This document shows positions 1 to 9,354 of a stretch of DNA of 64,000 nucleotides, one piece after another. The notes under the pieces were generated by a model, which did no database searches, was not told the origin of the DNA, and saw only the letters and a list, made by a program, of their open reading frames with translations. Origin of the DNA: SLNP01 sp964568875 (GTDB lineage: Bacteria; Bacteroidota; Bacteroidia; Bacteroidales; VadinHA17); assembly GCA_964568875.1 (NCBI GenBank), contig CAZMSH010000009.1, positions 45,774 through 109,773 on the forward strand, in the 5' to 3' direction. Numbering within the stretch: the stretch's first letter is position 1; each line of letters starts with the position of its first letter. Made by a program: the position numbers and the translations under genes.

Positions 1-30
1 TCTCAAGCATCGAACCCCTGGTTTAATAAG

Positions 31-38
31 CAAAAGTA
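31..38 (-). promoter_or_regulatory. Bacteroidota -7 promoter element near the left edge
   Basis: Read on the minus strand this is TACTTTTG, a full match to the Bacteroidota -7 consensus TAnnTTTG. About 21 bases further on lies a minus-strand ATG at 10-8 followed by CTT GAG, so a gene probably starts there and runs off the window. In many Bacteroidota a membrane diadenylate cyclase gene follows folP, but three codons cannot identify it. No convincing -33 TTTG is visible. Confidence 0.4.
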
Positions 39-64
39 ATAAAACATCCGGCCCGCAGATAACT

Positions 65-901
65 TCAACCTATTTTCTGATACAAAGAGACAGTCTCTGC
101 AGCCTCATTCACATCGTGAACCCTGATAATGCTGGCACCATTCATCAATAGGGCCATATTCAGGGCGGTGGTTCCGTTCAAAGCCTCCGCGGGAGTAATT
201 CCCAGTGTTTTCCAGATCAGTGATTTTCGCGACACACCTGCCATCACTGGCCGGCTGAGTACTTGAAACTCAGAAAGCCGGCGTATTAGTTCAAAATTCT
301 GTTCTATGGTCTTACCAAATCCGATCCCGGGGTCAACTATGACGTCCTTTACGCCGGAATCCTCCAGCAACGGAATCCTCTTCCCGAACCATTCAATAAT
401 ATCAGAAACAACATCATTATAAGTGGGATTTTTCTGCATGGTAGCAGGTGTTCCCTGCATATGCATCATTACGTAAGGGATATTCAGAGAAGCTATCAGG
501 TTGAACATTTTCTTATCAAGCTCCCCCCCTGAAATATCATTTATCATGTCTACTCCGGCCTCCGATCTGGCTGCCTCCGCTACTGAAGATCTGAAAGTAT
601 CAACCGAGAGAACGAGATCAGGGAATTCCCTCCTTATAGCTTTCAGTACACCAACGACCCTCTTCTCTTCCTCTTCAGCCTGAACCTCTGCTGCTCCCGG
701 TCTTGTAGAGTAACCTCCAACATCAATTATATCTGCCTTTTCCTCAACCATGCGGGCAACGGTGCTTAACACCTCGCTGACTGAATTATGCCTTGATCCT
801 GCATAGAATGAATCAGGTGTAACATTCACAACTCCCATCACCAGAGGCCTTGAACAGTCAAAAACCCTGCCTCCGAAATTAATCAGTCTTTGTCGCTCCA
901 A
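65..901 (-). CDS. folP: Dihydropteroate synthase
   Basis: Folate pathway enzyme that condenses 6-hydroxymethyl-dihydropterin pyrophosphate with p-aminobenzoate to give dihydropteroate in the cytoplasm. The 278-residue protein has the usual single TIM-barrel length and the family motifs in order: NVTPDSF near residue 26, the diphosphate-binding loop; INDISGG near 120; VDPGIGFGKT near 190; and a C-terminal RVHDV. The start is TTG at 901: the only later methionine lies directly before the NVTPDSF strand and would cut off the N-terminal part of the barrel, and no in-frame ATG is seen upstream. It faces away from the thymidylate kinase gene. Family assignment is secure; the start codon is less so. 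Confidence 0.96.
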   Translation of the reverse strand: MERQRLINFGGRVFDCSRPLVMGVVNVTPDSFYAGSRHNSVSEVLSTVARMVEEKADIIDVGGYSTRPGAAEVQAEEEEKRVVGVLKAIRREFPDLVLSVDTFRSSVAEAARSEAGVDMINDISGGELDKKMFNLIASLNIPYVMMHMQGTPATMQKNPTYNDVVSDIIEWFGKRIPLLEDSGVKDVIVDPGIGFGKTIEQNFELIRRLSEFQVLSRPVMAGVSRKSLIWKTLGITPAEALNGTTALNMALLMNGASIIRVHDVNEAAETVSLYQKIG

Positions 902-1050
902 ATGCTTGTTTATTTTATTACTGCTGCCTAAAAATAGTAATAGAAGTGCTATTTAGGGTAATTTTCCATCAAATACTATTATCAAAAAACCAAATTGTTA
1001 AAATCAGACAGTTTAAGTCGACTCCTCTACCTCTTAAAAGCTTATTTGGT

Positions 1051-1058
1051 TACATTTG
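1051..1058 (+). promoter_or_regulatory. -7 promoter element for thymidylate kinase
   Basis: TACATTTG matches TAnnTTTG and lies 19 bases before the ATG at 1078. It falls inside the reading frame that would be used by an upstream start at 946, so it argues for the ATG at 1078 as the true start. No clear -33 TTTG is seen. Confidence 0.5.
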
Positions 1059-1077
1059 CATCAGTAAATCCGATCTG

Positions 1078-1767
1078 ATGAAAATTGTTGTTATTGAGGG
1101 CCTGGACGGAGCCGGAAAGTCTACACAGATTAAACTATTAACCGAATATCTTCGGGGTAAAGATATTAAGTACAATTATATCCATTTCCCCAGGACTGAT
1201 GCGCCCTTTTACGGTGAGCTGATCGCCCGCTTCCTCAGGGGAGATTTTGGCTCGGCAGAGGAGGTTGACCCCTATATTGTCTCATTGCTGTATGCAGGTG
1301 ACAGAAATGATGCCGCCAACCAAATAAGAAGCTGGCTTGAGCAGGATCATCTTGTAATTCTTGATCGTTACACTTACTCGAATATTGCTTATCAGTGCGC
1401 AAAACTGGATGATAAGACTCAAAGAGATAATCTGAGAAAATGGATATTGGATCTGGAATTTAATCATTTCCGGATTCCTGTTCCGGATATCAATATTTAC
1501 CTTGACGTACCTTTCAGTTTCACCGAACAGAAGCTTAAATCAGAGAGGAATGGAGCCGACAGATCATACCTGAACGGATCAGCAGACATACATGAGGCAG
1601 ACATCGGGTTCCAGAGAAGAGTAAGAGATATGTACCACGAAACAGCCTCAGTTGATGACAAACTTACAATTCTTAACTGCTATGGAAGCAATGAGGCAAT
1701 ATTACCTCCGGAAGAAATATTCGTAATGATAAGAGAATTGCTGCTAAACAAAAATATTTTGATATAA
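1078..1767 (+). CDS. tmk: Thymidylate kinase (dTMP kinase family)
   Basis: Phosphorylates dTMP to dTDP with ATP. The 229-residue protein begins with the P-loop strand KIVVIEGLDGAGKST, carries the DRY motif typical of thymidylate kinases (LDRYTYSNIAYQ, near residue 98), and has a basic LID-like stretch (KSERNGADRSY near 160). The frame is open to an ATG at 946, but that extension has no family similarity and overlaps the promoter element at 1051, so ATG 1078 is chosen. The stop is followed immediately by the ATG of the DoxX gene, so the two are co-transcribed. Length is slightly above the bacterial norm of 205-215 residues. A broader nucleoside monophosphate kinase role cannot be excluded. Confidence 0.88.
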   Translation: MKIVVIEGLDGAGKSTQIKLLTEYLRGKDIKYNYIHFPRTDAPFYGELIARFLRGDFGSAEEVDPYIVSLLYAGDRNDAANQIRSWLEQDHLVILDRYTYSNIAYQCAKLDDKTQRDNLRKWILDLEFNHFRIPVPDINIYLDVPFSFTEQKLKSERNGADRSYLNGSADIHEADIGFQRRVRDMYHETASVDDKLTILNCYGSNEAILPPEEIFVMIRELLLNKNILI

Positions 1768-2991
1768 ATGAGAATTACGGTTTTAATATCGCGGTATTTA
1801 GGTGGACTCGTATTTATCTTCTCTGGATTTGTCAAGGGGATTGACCCGGTTGGTTCTCAGATCAAATTTGCTGACTACATGGCAGCTGCGGGTATTGCAA
1901 TGGACGACAGGATACTGCTGGCAGCAGCCATGATGCTATGTGCTGTAGAGTTCATTACAGGTATACTTCTGATAACGGGTAGTTTTTACAGAGCCGGTGT
2001 CTGGTTATACTTCCTCTTTATGCTGGTCTTTACTCCGCTTACCCTTTTTCTGGCGATATACAATCCGGTAAGTGATTGCGGTTGCTTTGGTGATGCAATA
2101 CATCTTACAAACTGGGAGACCTTCTTTAAGAATATTCCATTTCTGATATTTGGAATAATAATGTTGCTTACCGTAAAAAAACACGCACCTGCGGAAGGTA
2201 TCTTCAAAGCTGATGCCCTTATGACGGGCTCGACACTGTTCCTCTTCTTCCTCTTCATGGCTTATAATGTAAGGTATCTGCCCGTAATAGACTTCAGACC
2301 CTACAAGACAGGAACAAATATTGTTGAGAGCATGACTATTCCGGAGAATGCGCCACAGGATATTTTCGAGATCACTCTTATTTACGAAAAGGATGGTGTA
2401 AGTAAGGAATTCACACTCGAAAACTATCCCGAAGGGGACACTGCATGGACATTCGTGGATCAGAAATCGGTACTTGTGTCAAAGGGTTATGAGCCACCGG
2501 TAAAGGATTTTCACATCAGCACTCTTGAGGGAAGGGAAATAACTGACTATCTGCTTTATGATTCAGGTTATTCCTTGCTGATGATATCGCATGACCTTGA
2601 AAAAGCTGACCGCAAAGACCTCGATCACGGTTTTATGACTGGCTTCAGTGCTCTTTCCAATGGTATATCATTTTACGTAGTTACTTCAACTACAAGGAAC
2701 GAGACTGAAAAATATCTGAACGGACTGGAATTTTGCTCCGCTGACGGTACTCTGCTGAAAACTATTGTAAGGTCAAATCCCGGGTACCTGCTTCTGAAAG
2801 AAGGTACTATAATAGGAAAATGGTCTCCGGCAACAATCCCGGATGATAACTGGTTCGCTTCCAATATGGTAGCGGGGGTTATAAGAGAAGGAGCCAAAGA
2901 CAAGGCAATATTTATCACGGGTTTGTTCATATTGCTGTTTGCCGGAAACTACCTTATTTATAAAGGTTTTAACAGAAATTCTGATAACTGA
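1768..2991 (+). CDS. DoxX/MauE-type membrane protein, BT_3928 family
   Basis: A 407-residue inner-membrane protein. The first 160 residues form about four hydrophobic helices of the DoxX/MauE type with a CGCFG motif at residues 104-108, a redox-like cysteine pair facing the membrane surface. A hydrophobic segment near 155-165 is followed by a roughly 200-residue soluble part, probably periplasmic and weakly reminiscent of a thioredoxin-like fold without its CxxC. A final helix near 385-400 ends in a short basic tail. Proteins of this build sit beside tpiA in Bacteroides, as here, where tpiA starts 17 bases downstream. A role in envelope redox or respiratory assembly is inferred from MauE/DoxX relatives and is unproven. 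It starts directly after the tmk stop. Confidence 0.8.
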   Translation: MRITVLISRYLGGLVFIFSGFVKGIDPVGSQIKFADYMAAAGIAMDDRILLAAAMMLCAVEFITGILLITGSFYRAGVWLYFLFMLVFTPLTLFLAIYNPVSDCGCFGDAIHLTNWETFFKNIPFLIFGIIMLLTVKKHAPAEGIFKADALMTGSTLFLFFLFMAYNVRYLPVIDFRPYKTGTNIVESMTIPENAPQDIFEITLIYEKDGVSKEFTLENYPEGDTAWTFVDQKSVLVSKGYEPPVKDFHISTLEGREITDYLLYDSGYSLLMISHDLEKADRKDLDHGFMTGFSALSNGISFYVVTSTTRNETEKYLNGLEFCSADGTLLKTIVRSNPGYLLLKEGTIIGKWSPATIPDDNWFASNMVAGVIREGAKDKAIFITGLFILLFAGNYLIYKGFNRNSDN

Positions 2992-3008
2992 TAAATAGAT
3001 CGAGTGAT

Positions 3009-3767
3009 ATGAGAAACAAGATTGTAGCCGGAAACTGGAAAATGAACCTGACCCTCGAAGAGGGGTATAAACTTGCCGGAGATGTTAAACAGGTTATGGA
3101 AGGCAGGAGTTTAAACTGTGGCGTAATACTCTGCACTCCCTTTATCCACCTGAACGGTGTAGCTAGCATACTCGAAGGCACCGGCATTGAAGCCGGAGCC
3201 CAGAACTGTTCATCAGAAACATCCGGTGCATTTACAGGGGAGGTTTCTGCTCAGATGATAAAAAGCACAGGTGCCGGTTGGGTAATAATCGGGCATTCGG
3301 AAAGAAGAACCCTCTTCAGCGAAACAAACGAACAGCTTCTGAAGAAAACAAATGAGGCACTCGATTCAGGTCTGAGAGTTATCTTCTGCTGTGGGGAGCT
3401 ATTGTCTGAGAGAGAGGCCGGAATACATTTCGAAACTGTTAAAAGACAGCTGGAGAAAGGTCTTTTCAGCCTTCCTGAATCACGCTTCAGGGAGGTAGTG
3501 ATTGCATACGAACCCGTATGGGCAATAGGGACAGGTGTAACTGCCACTCCCGGACAGGCACAGGAGATGCACAAATTTATTCGTGAACTTATAGAAAGTG
3601 TATACGGCAAAACCATTGCCATATCAACAAGATTGCTTTACGGAGGTAGCTGCAAAGCATCCAATGCAGCTGAACTTTTTGCCAATCCTGATGTCGATGG
3701 AGGGCTTATCGGAGGGGCTTCTTTAAAAGCTGACGAGTTTCTTGGCATAATATTGGCTGCAAATTGA
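3009..3767 (+). CDS. tpiA: Triosephosphate isomerase
   Basis: Interconverts dihydroxyacetone phosphate and glyceraldehyde 3-phosphate in glycolysis and gluconeogenesis. All catalytic residues are visible in 252 residues: Asn9 and Lys11 in GNWKMN, His96 in IIGHSERR, Glu168 in AYEPVWAIGTG (loop 6 lid follows), and the phosphate-binding GGLIGGASL near the C-terminus. Length is normal. It is the third gene of a run with tmk and the DoxX gene and has no promoter-like element in the 17-base gap before it, so it is probably read from the tmk promoter. Confidence 0.98.
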   Translation: MRNKIVAGNWKMNLTLEEGYKLAGDVKQVMEGRSLNCGVILCTPFIHLNGVASILEGTGIEAGAQNCSSETSGAFTGEVSAQMIKSTGAGWVIIGHSERRTLFSETNEQLLKKTNEALDSGLRVIFCCGELLSEREAGIHFETVKRQLEKGLFSLPESRFREVVIAYEPVWAIGTGVTATPGQAQEMHKFIRELIESVYGKTIAISTRLLYGGSCKASNAAELFANPDVDGGLIGGASLKADEFLGIILAAN

Positions 3768-3852
3768 ACAGCCTTTAAGACATAAGGGTCTATGCCGGCA
3801 ACCCTGTTAAATGGTCACTGAAGTACATATAATACAATAAAATAACTCAAAG

Positions 3853-6800
3853 ATGCAGGTAAGGTTTCTGATTGTTTTATTGCTGCTGACTACAGGTTTG
3901 TGTCTCAGGTCGCAGACGACGAAGATCTTTAGCGGTGACCCCACAACATACAAAGAGGAACTCCTGAAATTCATGGGCCAGTCTCTTAATGAAAATCAAA
4001 CCTCACTGTTCAACAGATTCATGGTGAAATGGGATAGTCTTGATCTCAGTAACGAAATACGGGCAAATATTGTAAACATTTCTGGACAGATGGAAGCACG
4101 GAATGTGCGCCCGGTACCAGGGTTTATAAACTTCTTCAGTGCCATCGACCAGTTTACTGAAACAGAAAAGGGCTTAACAGTATTCAACGACTGGCTAAAA
4201 AGTCTTTCTGTAATCTTAAAGGACCCCGGTTATACGGGAACTGAACTGGATAAGTACATGGAAATGTCATCATACCTTATCAGCGAAAAAACCATGTATA
4301 AATCAACAGCTGTAAGATGGAACATTGCCACGGGAGATTTATCATATACATACGACACAATATTTAAGGTCAACGTCAGAAACGGAACCCTGATCTGCTA
4401 TTCACAAAATGACAGTACCATGATATCCAATGCCCATGGTACATACTTCCCCGACAGATACCTGTTCGTGGGTGCTTCAGGAAAAGTATCGTGGGAAAAG
4501 GCAGGGTTTTCGGATGCTGAAGTAAGGTCAGAAATTTTTGATTACCGGCTAGATGTTACCCGTAACCAGGTAGTAGCAGACTCAGCAACACTGTACCACC
4601 ATCTCTTTTTTCAGGAACCCGTTCCCGGAAAGCTGACAGACCAGTCTGTAAGGATCACGGCAACTCAAAATGCCACTTTCCCCAGGTTTGAGACAAAAGC
4701 TGACAAATTCAGTATCGATAATATTTATGAGGGTGTAAACTATGAGGGAGGACTGACATTTGAAGGAGCAAATGTCAGAGGAACAGGAGAGAATTATGCC
4801 CCGGCATTGATATCACTCTTCCGGAATGACACTCTCTATATAAAGGTCAAATCTAAGAACTTCCTTCTGACAAGAGCCAATGTCAACTCACAGGAGTCAA
4901 CAATGACTCTCTACCTGGAGGACGATTCAATTTACCATACAAACCTCGGGTTCCAGTATTTAACCAATACCAGGGAAGTTAACTTCTTCAGAACAAGCAG
5001 CCCTGTATCTAAAAGCCCCTACTTCAACTCATACCATAATCTCGATATGTATTTCGAATTTCTCAACTGGGATATGGATGAGCCGTTTATTAAGATGTCA
5101 CGGGCAAGGGGTGCATCAATCGGACAGGCATCATTTGAATCATTTTCATTTTTCCGGTCAACACTATTCGAAAGAATGATTTACTTCGATGATGTACATC
5201 CGCTTTATAACCTGAAAAGCTTTGCAGAATATTTTTACGATGAATCATTCCCGATAAGCGAATACGCCAGGTGGCTCAACCAGCCAGTCGAAAGTGTAAC
5301 ACGACTTTGCATTGAGCTTGCCAACAGGGGATTCCTTTTCTACGACAGAAATATCGATGAGGTTACTATAACGCCGAAGGTAGATGATCATATAAACTCA
5401 TATGCCAAAAGAAAGGATTATGATGTCATCTCAGTCTTTAGCGAGGTGGCTGCACCTACAGATAATGCAGTGCTTGACCTCAGAAACTTCGACATTACCA
5501 TTAATGGCGTTCAAAATGTTTTTCTTAGTGATTCCCAAAGAGTTGCGATCTTTCCTTACAACAATCAGCTCATAGTCGAAAAGAATAGGAATTTCAGGTT
5601 TGACGGTGTTGTCGTAGCAGGTCTGTTTACAATTTTTGGCCACGAGTTCTCTTTTGACTACGACAAATTCAAAATAGACCTTACTAAAATAGATTCAATT
5701 CAGATTGCCGTTGAAACTGATGAACGTGATATGTATGGCGATCATCTCGTAAATGAGATTCAAAACCTTATTCAGCTGGCATCGGCAGAGCTTTTCATAG
5801 ATGACCCGGACAACAAGTCAGGCAGAAGAAGCCTCAGGCAATACCCCATAATAAACTCAACCACATACTCTTATATCTTTTTTGACAAGATACCGGGTCT
5901 TGAAGGCGTTTATCCCCAATCTGATTTCTATTTCAGAGTCGACCCCTTCTCGTATGAGAACATAGACAGATACAGAACTACCGATCTCAACCTTACCGGG
6001 GTATTCAATGGAGGTAATATTATGAAGGAGGTAAGCCAGAACCTCATAATTCTTGAGGACAACTCGCTCGGTTTTGCAATGAATATCGACAGTAATGGTC
6101 TTGATCTGTATGACGGTAAGGGAAGACTCTTCGAATTCATAAGCATGGGCAACAGCGGTCTTACAGCCAGCGGAAGAATTGACCGGCTGTCAGGAACGGC
6201 CTATTCAGAGAACTTCCGGCTCTTTCCTGATTCAATGATAACCGTGGCCTCAGACTTTTCAATAAAAGCATCAGAAGACAGAAAATATCCTGACCTGAAT
6301 ATCAGTGATGTCGAAATCAAATGGATGACTGAAAGTGATGAATGGTATGCATATAACAGACCCGGAAAGGTGTTTGACATGTTTGCCAACGGCACCACCC
6401 TCGATGGCTATATAAACCAGACTCCTGATGAGATGAAGGGAGGAGGTGTTATCGACAGGACAGATGCACGGCTGACATCAGACTATTTCAGTTTCACTGC
6501 AGGCACAATCACTGCCGACTCCTCTGACTATGTACTGAAGCCGCTCCGTGGCGAAGGTATAGCGTTCCTTGCTGAGAATACTATTACTGAAATTGACTTT
6601 CCTCTTCAGGAAACACGATTCCGGCTCTATTCTGAAGAATCAGTTCTCAAATTTCCTGAGATAGAGTACATATGCACAATGTCTGACTTCCTCTACGATA
6701 TGGAAAATCAGATATTAAAGATGGAACACAAGGGTACTGCATCTGCAGCACTAATGCCTGCAGAGGAATTGATAAATGTACCCCGGACCAATCTTGAACC

Positions 6801-8337
6801 TCCGACATTTTACTCGACAAACAGTCTGCGTGACACCATTAAGTTTGCGTCACGTGAGGGCTTCTATTACCTTAAAGATGAAACCATAGAAGCAGGAGGT
6901 ATTAACTACATTCCAATAGCTGATGCTTTAATACAACCAGGCGAAGGCAAAATTCTGATAGGCAAAAGAGCTGATATCAGTACCATTCAGGATGCTGTGA
7001 TCGCTGTCAATAACAAACACCTCATACACTCGGCATCAGTCAAGATTGGTTCAGCAAGGAGTTACTCCGGATCAGGAACTTACGACTACAGGGATGAAGA
7101 GGGAAAGATAAGTCCGGTCAGGTTCTCGGAAATAAAGGTCGACACCCTTACAACCAATGCCAGGGGTTATATCGGAGAGAACGAGAACTTCATGCTGAGT
7201 CCGTTCTTTACCTTCTCGGGTGATGTGATAATGTCGGCCCGACGGGATTTTCTGACTTTTATTGGCGGAGCGGGAATAACTCACAACTGTGAGCAGTTTG
7301 AATCTCTGCCAGTTAAGTTCCGGTCAGAAATAAATCCTGATGCCGTTATGATACCGGTAACTGACAAACCAAGGGACATGAACGATAACATGTTGTTCTC
7401 GACATCATTCCTTAACACTGATTCCATCCATGTCTATCCGGCATTCCTCTCACCCCGCAAGTCATGGAGCGACACTCCCCTGGTTTCTGCTGAAGGACTC
7501 ATCTATTATGATAAGGCCGCCGGTTCCTACAAAATTGCTTCACTTAATAAGCTCACCGACAATTCTGTTGCGGGCAACATGGTTAGCCTTGACAAAAACT
7601 TCTGCCTGCTTACCGGAGAAGGAAAGATCAACCTGGGTACCGATTTCGACCTGGTTAACATGCAAAATGCAGGACTCACCTTTCATAATACAGATTCGCA
7701 GAAACTGACTATTCAAACCTTCCTGGCACTCGATTTCCATTTCTCAGACGAAGCCCTCAGAATAATGTCTGATGAAATAAGACTCACCCCCGGTCTGCGG
7801 CCGGTAAGCCTCAATACCGATTTCTACAGGAAAGGACTGAACCTTATTCTCGGAGATAGAGCCGCACGCGTGATCAGTGATGAGATAGGAACTTTCGGAT
7901 CGATACGGAATATGCCTCAGGAGTTCATCTATGAACTCTTCCTTAATGATGTTACGCTCGAATGGAATGAAGCCTCTTCATCATTTCGTTCTGTAGGAAA
8001 GATAGGAATTGGATTCGTCGGGCAGCAGCCTGTAAATCTATATGTTGACGGGCATATTGACATACAGCGGAGGAGGTCTGGCGACCTTATCGACATCTAC
8101 CTTAAAGCCAGTGAATCGACATGGTACTATTTCTCCTATTTCAGAGGTACAATGATGACCCTTTCAGGAAACAATGACTATAACACACTGATAGTTGAAG
8201 CCAAACCACGCGACCGGCGTCATCCGAAGTCATCAGGCAGGGATCCTTATACATATATGATAAGTCTTGAAGACAGGTTCAGAATCTTCCTCAGGCGCAT
8301 GTCTTCAAGAGAGATAATTGATGATTTCGATTATTGA
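3853..8337 (+). CDS. Very large secreted protein of unknown function (1494 residues)
   Basis: I do not recognise a known domain. The protein opens with a classical signal peptide (basic Arg, then FLIVLLLLTTGLCL, then a polar SQ cleavage region), so it is exported. The rest is rich in alternating hydrophobic/polar segments, Asp, Ser, Asn and aromatic residues, with many short pieces of the form [YF]-x-[DN]-x-[ILV], as expected for a long beta-rich periplasmic or surface protein. No further membrane helix, C-terminal T9SS sorting tag or CxxC is visible; the end is basic (RDRRHPKSSGRD, then RFRIFLRRMSS). It follows tpiA by 85 bases and precedes rsmE by 47. It is a single intact frame of about 4.5 kb. 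Confidence 0.85.
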   Translation: MQVRFLIVLLLLTTGLCLRSQTTKIFSGDPTTYKEELLKFMGQSLNENQTSLFNRFMVKWDSLDLSNEIRANIVNISGQMEARNVRPVPGFINFFSAIDQFTETEKGLTVFNDWLKSLSVILKDPGYTGTELDKYMEMSSYLISEKTMYKSTAVRWNIATGDLSYTYDTIFKVNVRNGTLICYSQNDSTMISNAHGTYFPDRYLFVGASGKVSWEKAGFSDAEVRSEIFDYRLDVTRNQVVADSATLYHHLFFQEPVPGKLTDQSVRITATQNATFPRFETKADKFSIDNIYEGVNYEGGLTFEGANVRGTGENYAPALISLFRNDTLYIKVKSKNFLLTRANVNSQESTMTLYLEDDSIYHTNLGFQYLTNTREVNFFRTSSPVSKSPYFNSYHNLDMYFEFLNWDMDEPFIKMSRARGASIGQASFESFSFFRSTLFERMIYFDDVHPLYNLKSFAEYFYDESFPISEYARWLNQPVESVTRLCIELANRGFLFYDRNIDEVTITPKVDDHINSYAKRKDYDVISVFSEVAAPTDNAVLDLRNFDITINGVQNVFLSDSQRVAIFPYNNQLIVEKNRNFRFDGVVVAGLFTIFGHEFSFDYDKFKIDLTKIDSIQIAVETDERDMYGDHLVNEIQNLIQLASAELFIDDPDNKSGRRSLRQYPIINSTTYSYIFFDKIPGLEGVYPQSDFYFRVDPFSYENIDRYRTTDLNLTGVFNGGNIMKEVSQNLIILEDNSLGFAMNIDSNGLDLYDGKGRLFEFISMGNSGLTASGRIDRLSGTAYSENFRLFPDSMITVASDFSIKASEDRKYPDLNISDVEIKWMTESDEWYAYNRPGKVFDMFANGTTLDGYINQTPDEMKGGGVIDRTDARLTSDYFSFTAGTITADSSDYVLKPLRGEGIAFLAENTITEIDFPLQETRFRLYSEESVLKFPEIEYICTMSDFLYDMENQILKMEHKGTASAALMPAEELINVPRTNLEPPTFYSTNSLRDTIKFASREGFYYLKDETIEAGGINYIPIADALIQPGEGKILIGKRADISTIQDAVIAVNNKHLIHSASVKIGSARSYSGSGTYDYRDEEGKISPVRFSEIKVDTLTTNARGYIGENENFMLSPFFTFSGDVIMSARRDFLTFIGGAGITHNCEQFESLPVKFRSEINPDAVMIPVTDKPRDMNDNMLFSTSFLNTDSIHVYPAFLSPRKSWSDTPLVSAEGLIYYDKAAGSYKIASLNKLTDNSVAGNMVSLDKNFCLLTGEGKINLGTDFDLVNMQNAGLTFHNTDSQKLTIQTFLALDFHFSDEALRIMSDEIRLTPGLRPVSLNTDFYRKGLNLILGDRAARVISDEIGTFGSIRNMPQEFIYELFLNDVTLEWNEASSSFRSVGKIGIGFVGQQPVNLYVDGHIDIQRRRSGDLIDIYLKASESTWYYFSYFRGTMMTLSGNNDYNTLIVEAKPRDRRHPKSSGRDPYTYMISLEDRFRIFLRRMSSREIIDDFDY

Positions 8338-8384
8338 ATGCCGATATCCGGAGAAGTTAAGAAAAATAAAGCTAACGACCTGTC

Positions 8385-9086
8385 ATGCAATTGTTCTATA
8401 CCAGCACCCCTCTCTCAGAAATATGTCGTCTCGATCAGGCAGAATCAAAGCATGTACTCCGCGTGCTGAGGCTGAAGAAAGGTGATGAGGTGCTGGTAAC
8501 CGATGGCAAAGGAATGTTGGGCCGCGGCATAATCTCACAACCCGACATAAATGGATGTATAATTAATATCAATGAGATTTCAGAAGGAACTGACAAGCGC
8601 GATTACTACCTGCATATTGCCATCTCACCCCTCACCAACAGCGAAAGGCTTGACTGGTTTATTGAGAAGGCTGTTGAAATAGGTGTTGACGAGATATCTC
8701 TCGTTATCAGTGACCACACGGTAAGGAAGAGAGTCAACACCGGACGCCTGGGCAGAATAGCAGTATCGGCCATGAAACAATCGCTGAGAACCCGCCTTAC
8801 CATTATTAATGAACCTGTCAGCTTCAATGATTTCATCGAATCTGATCTGACAAAATGCAAGGTCATAGCTTATTGCGGAGAAGCCGGTAAAGAGTATCTC
8901 AACCGGATTTGCGCTCCCGGAGAAAAATACACCGTAATGATCGGACCCGAGGGCGATTTTTCAGAGGAAGAGGTTGAGAAGGCACGCAGGGCGGGTTTCA
9001 GAGTGGCATCATTGGGAAACAGCAGGTTAAGAACAGAAACGGCAGGCCTGGCAGCCTGCCATTCAATATACCTTCTCAATATGTAA
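8385..9086 (+). CDS. rsmE: 16S rRNA (uracil-1498-N3)-methyltransferase RsmE
   Basis: SPOUT-class methyltransferase that methylates U1498 of 16S rRNA. The N-terminal PUA-like part contains HVLRVLRLKKGDEV, and the C-terminal trefoil-knot half has the signature MIGPEGDFSEEE and SLGNSRLRTETAGLAA, which together build the S-adenosylmethionine site. Length (233 residues) is typical. It ends 10 bases before the convergent 69-codon ORF; no terminator hairpin is seen there. Confidence 0.95.
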   Translation: MQLFYTSTPLSEICRLDQAESKHVLRVLRLKKGDEVLVTDGKGMLGRGIISQPDINGCIININEISEGTDKRDYYLHIAISPLTNSERLDWFIEKAVEIGVDEISLVISDHTVRKRVNTGRLGRIAVSAMKQSLRTRLTIINEPVSFNDFIESDLTKCKVIAYCGEAGKEYLNRICAPGEKYTVMIGPEGDFSEEEVEKARRAGFRVASLGNSRLRTETAGLAACHSIYLLNM

Positions 9087-9096
9087 TTATATTTTA

Positions 9097-9306
9097 TTAC
9101 CCCGGAAGCTGATCGCCGGTTTCAATTCTCGACAGTAACCCGTCAACAAGTGAATCGGAAGCAACGGGCTGTACAAGTGACAATGCCCTGAAGACCTCAG
9201 GAAAAGAGTATTTTAAACCCCATGCATCTTCAAGCAGATCCGTCTCTTTAACATTGATATCATTTAAAGAAGCTACCGGTATCCATTCGTAAAGATAAGG
9301 TTCCAT
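9097..9306 (-). CDS. Small acidic hypothetical protein (69 residues)
   Basis: A 69-codon frame directly downstream of, and co-oriented with, the ECF sigma factor gene (48-base gap). The product is acidic, with no membrane segment and no cysteines; segments such as EWIPVASLNDINVKETDLLE and VDGLLSRIETGD look like ordinary coding sequence rather than low-complexity noise. A GGAGG touches the ATG with no spacing, so it does not act as a normal ribosome site. I recognise no family. Position behind a sigma factor gene would suit a small regulator, but nothing in the sequence shows it. It may be a chance frame. Confidence 0.42.
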   Translation of the reverse strand: MEPYLYEWIPVASLNDINVKETDLLEDAWGLKYSFPEVFRALSLVQPVASDSLVDGLLSRIETGDQLPG

Positions 9307-9354
9307 CCTCCGTTTTTTTACATAACGAAGGAAATGACAATCTTATTGCACCGG

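Noticed and set aside
946..1077. N-terminal extension of thymidylate kinase from ATG 946
   Set aside because: The added residues show no family similarity and the stretch contains the -7 promoter element at 1051.
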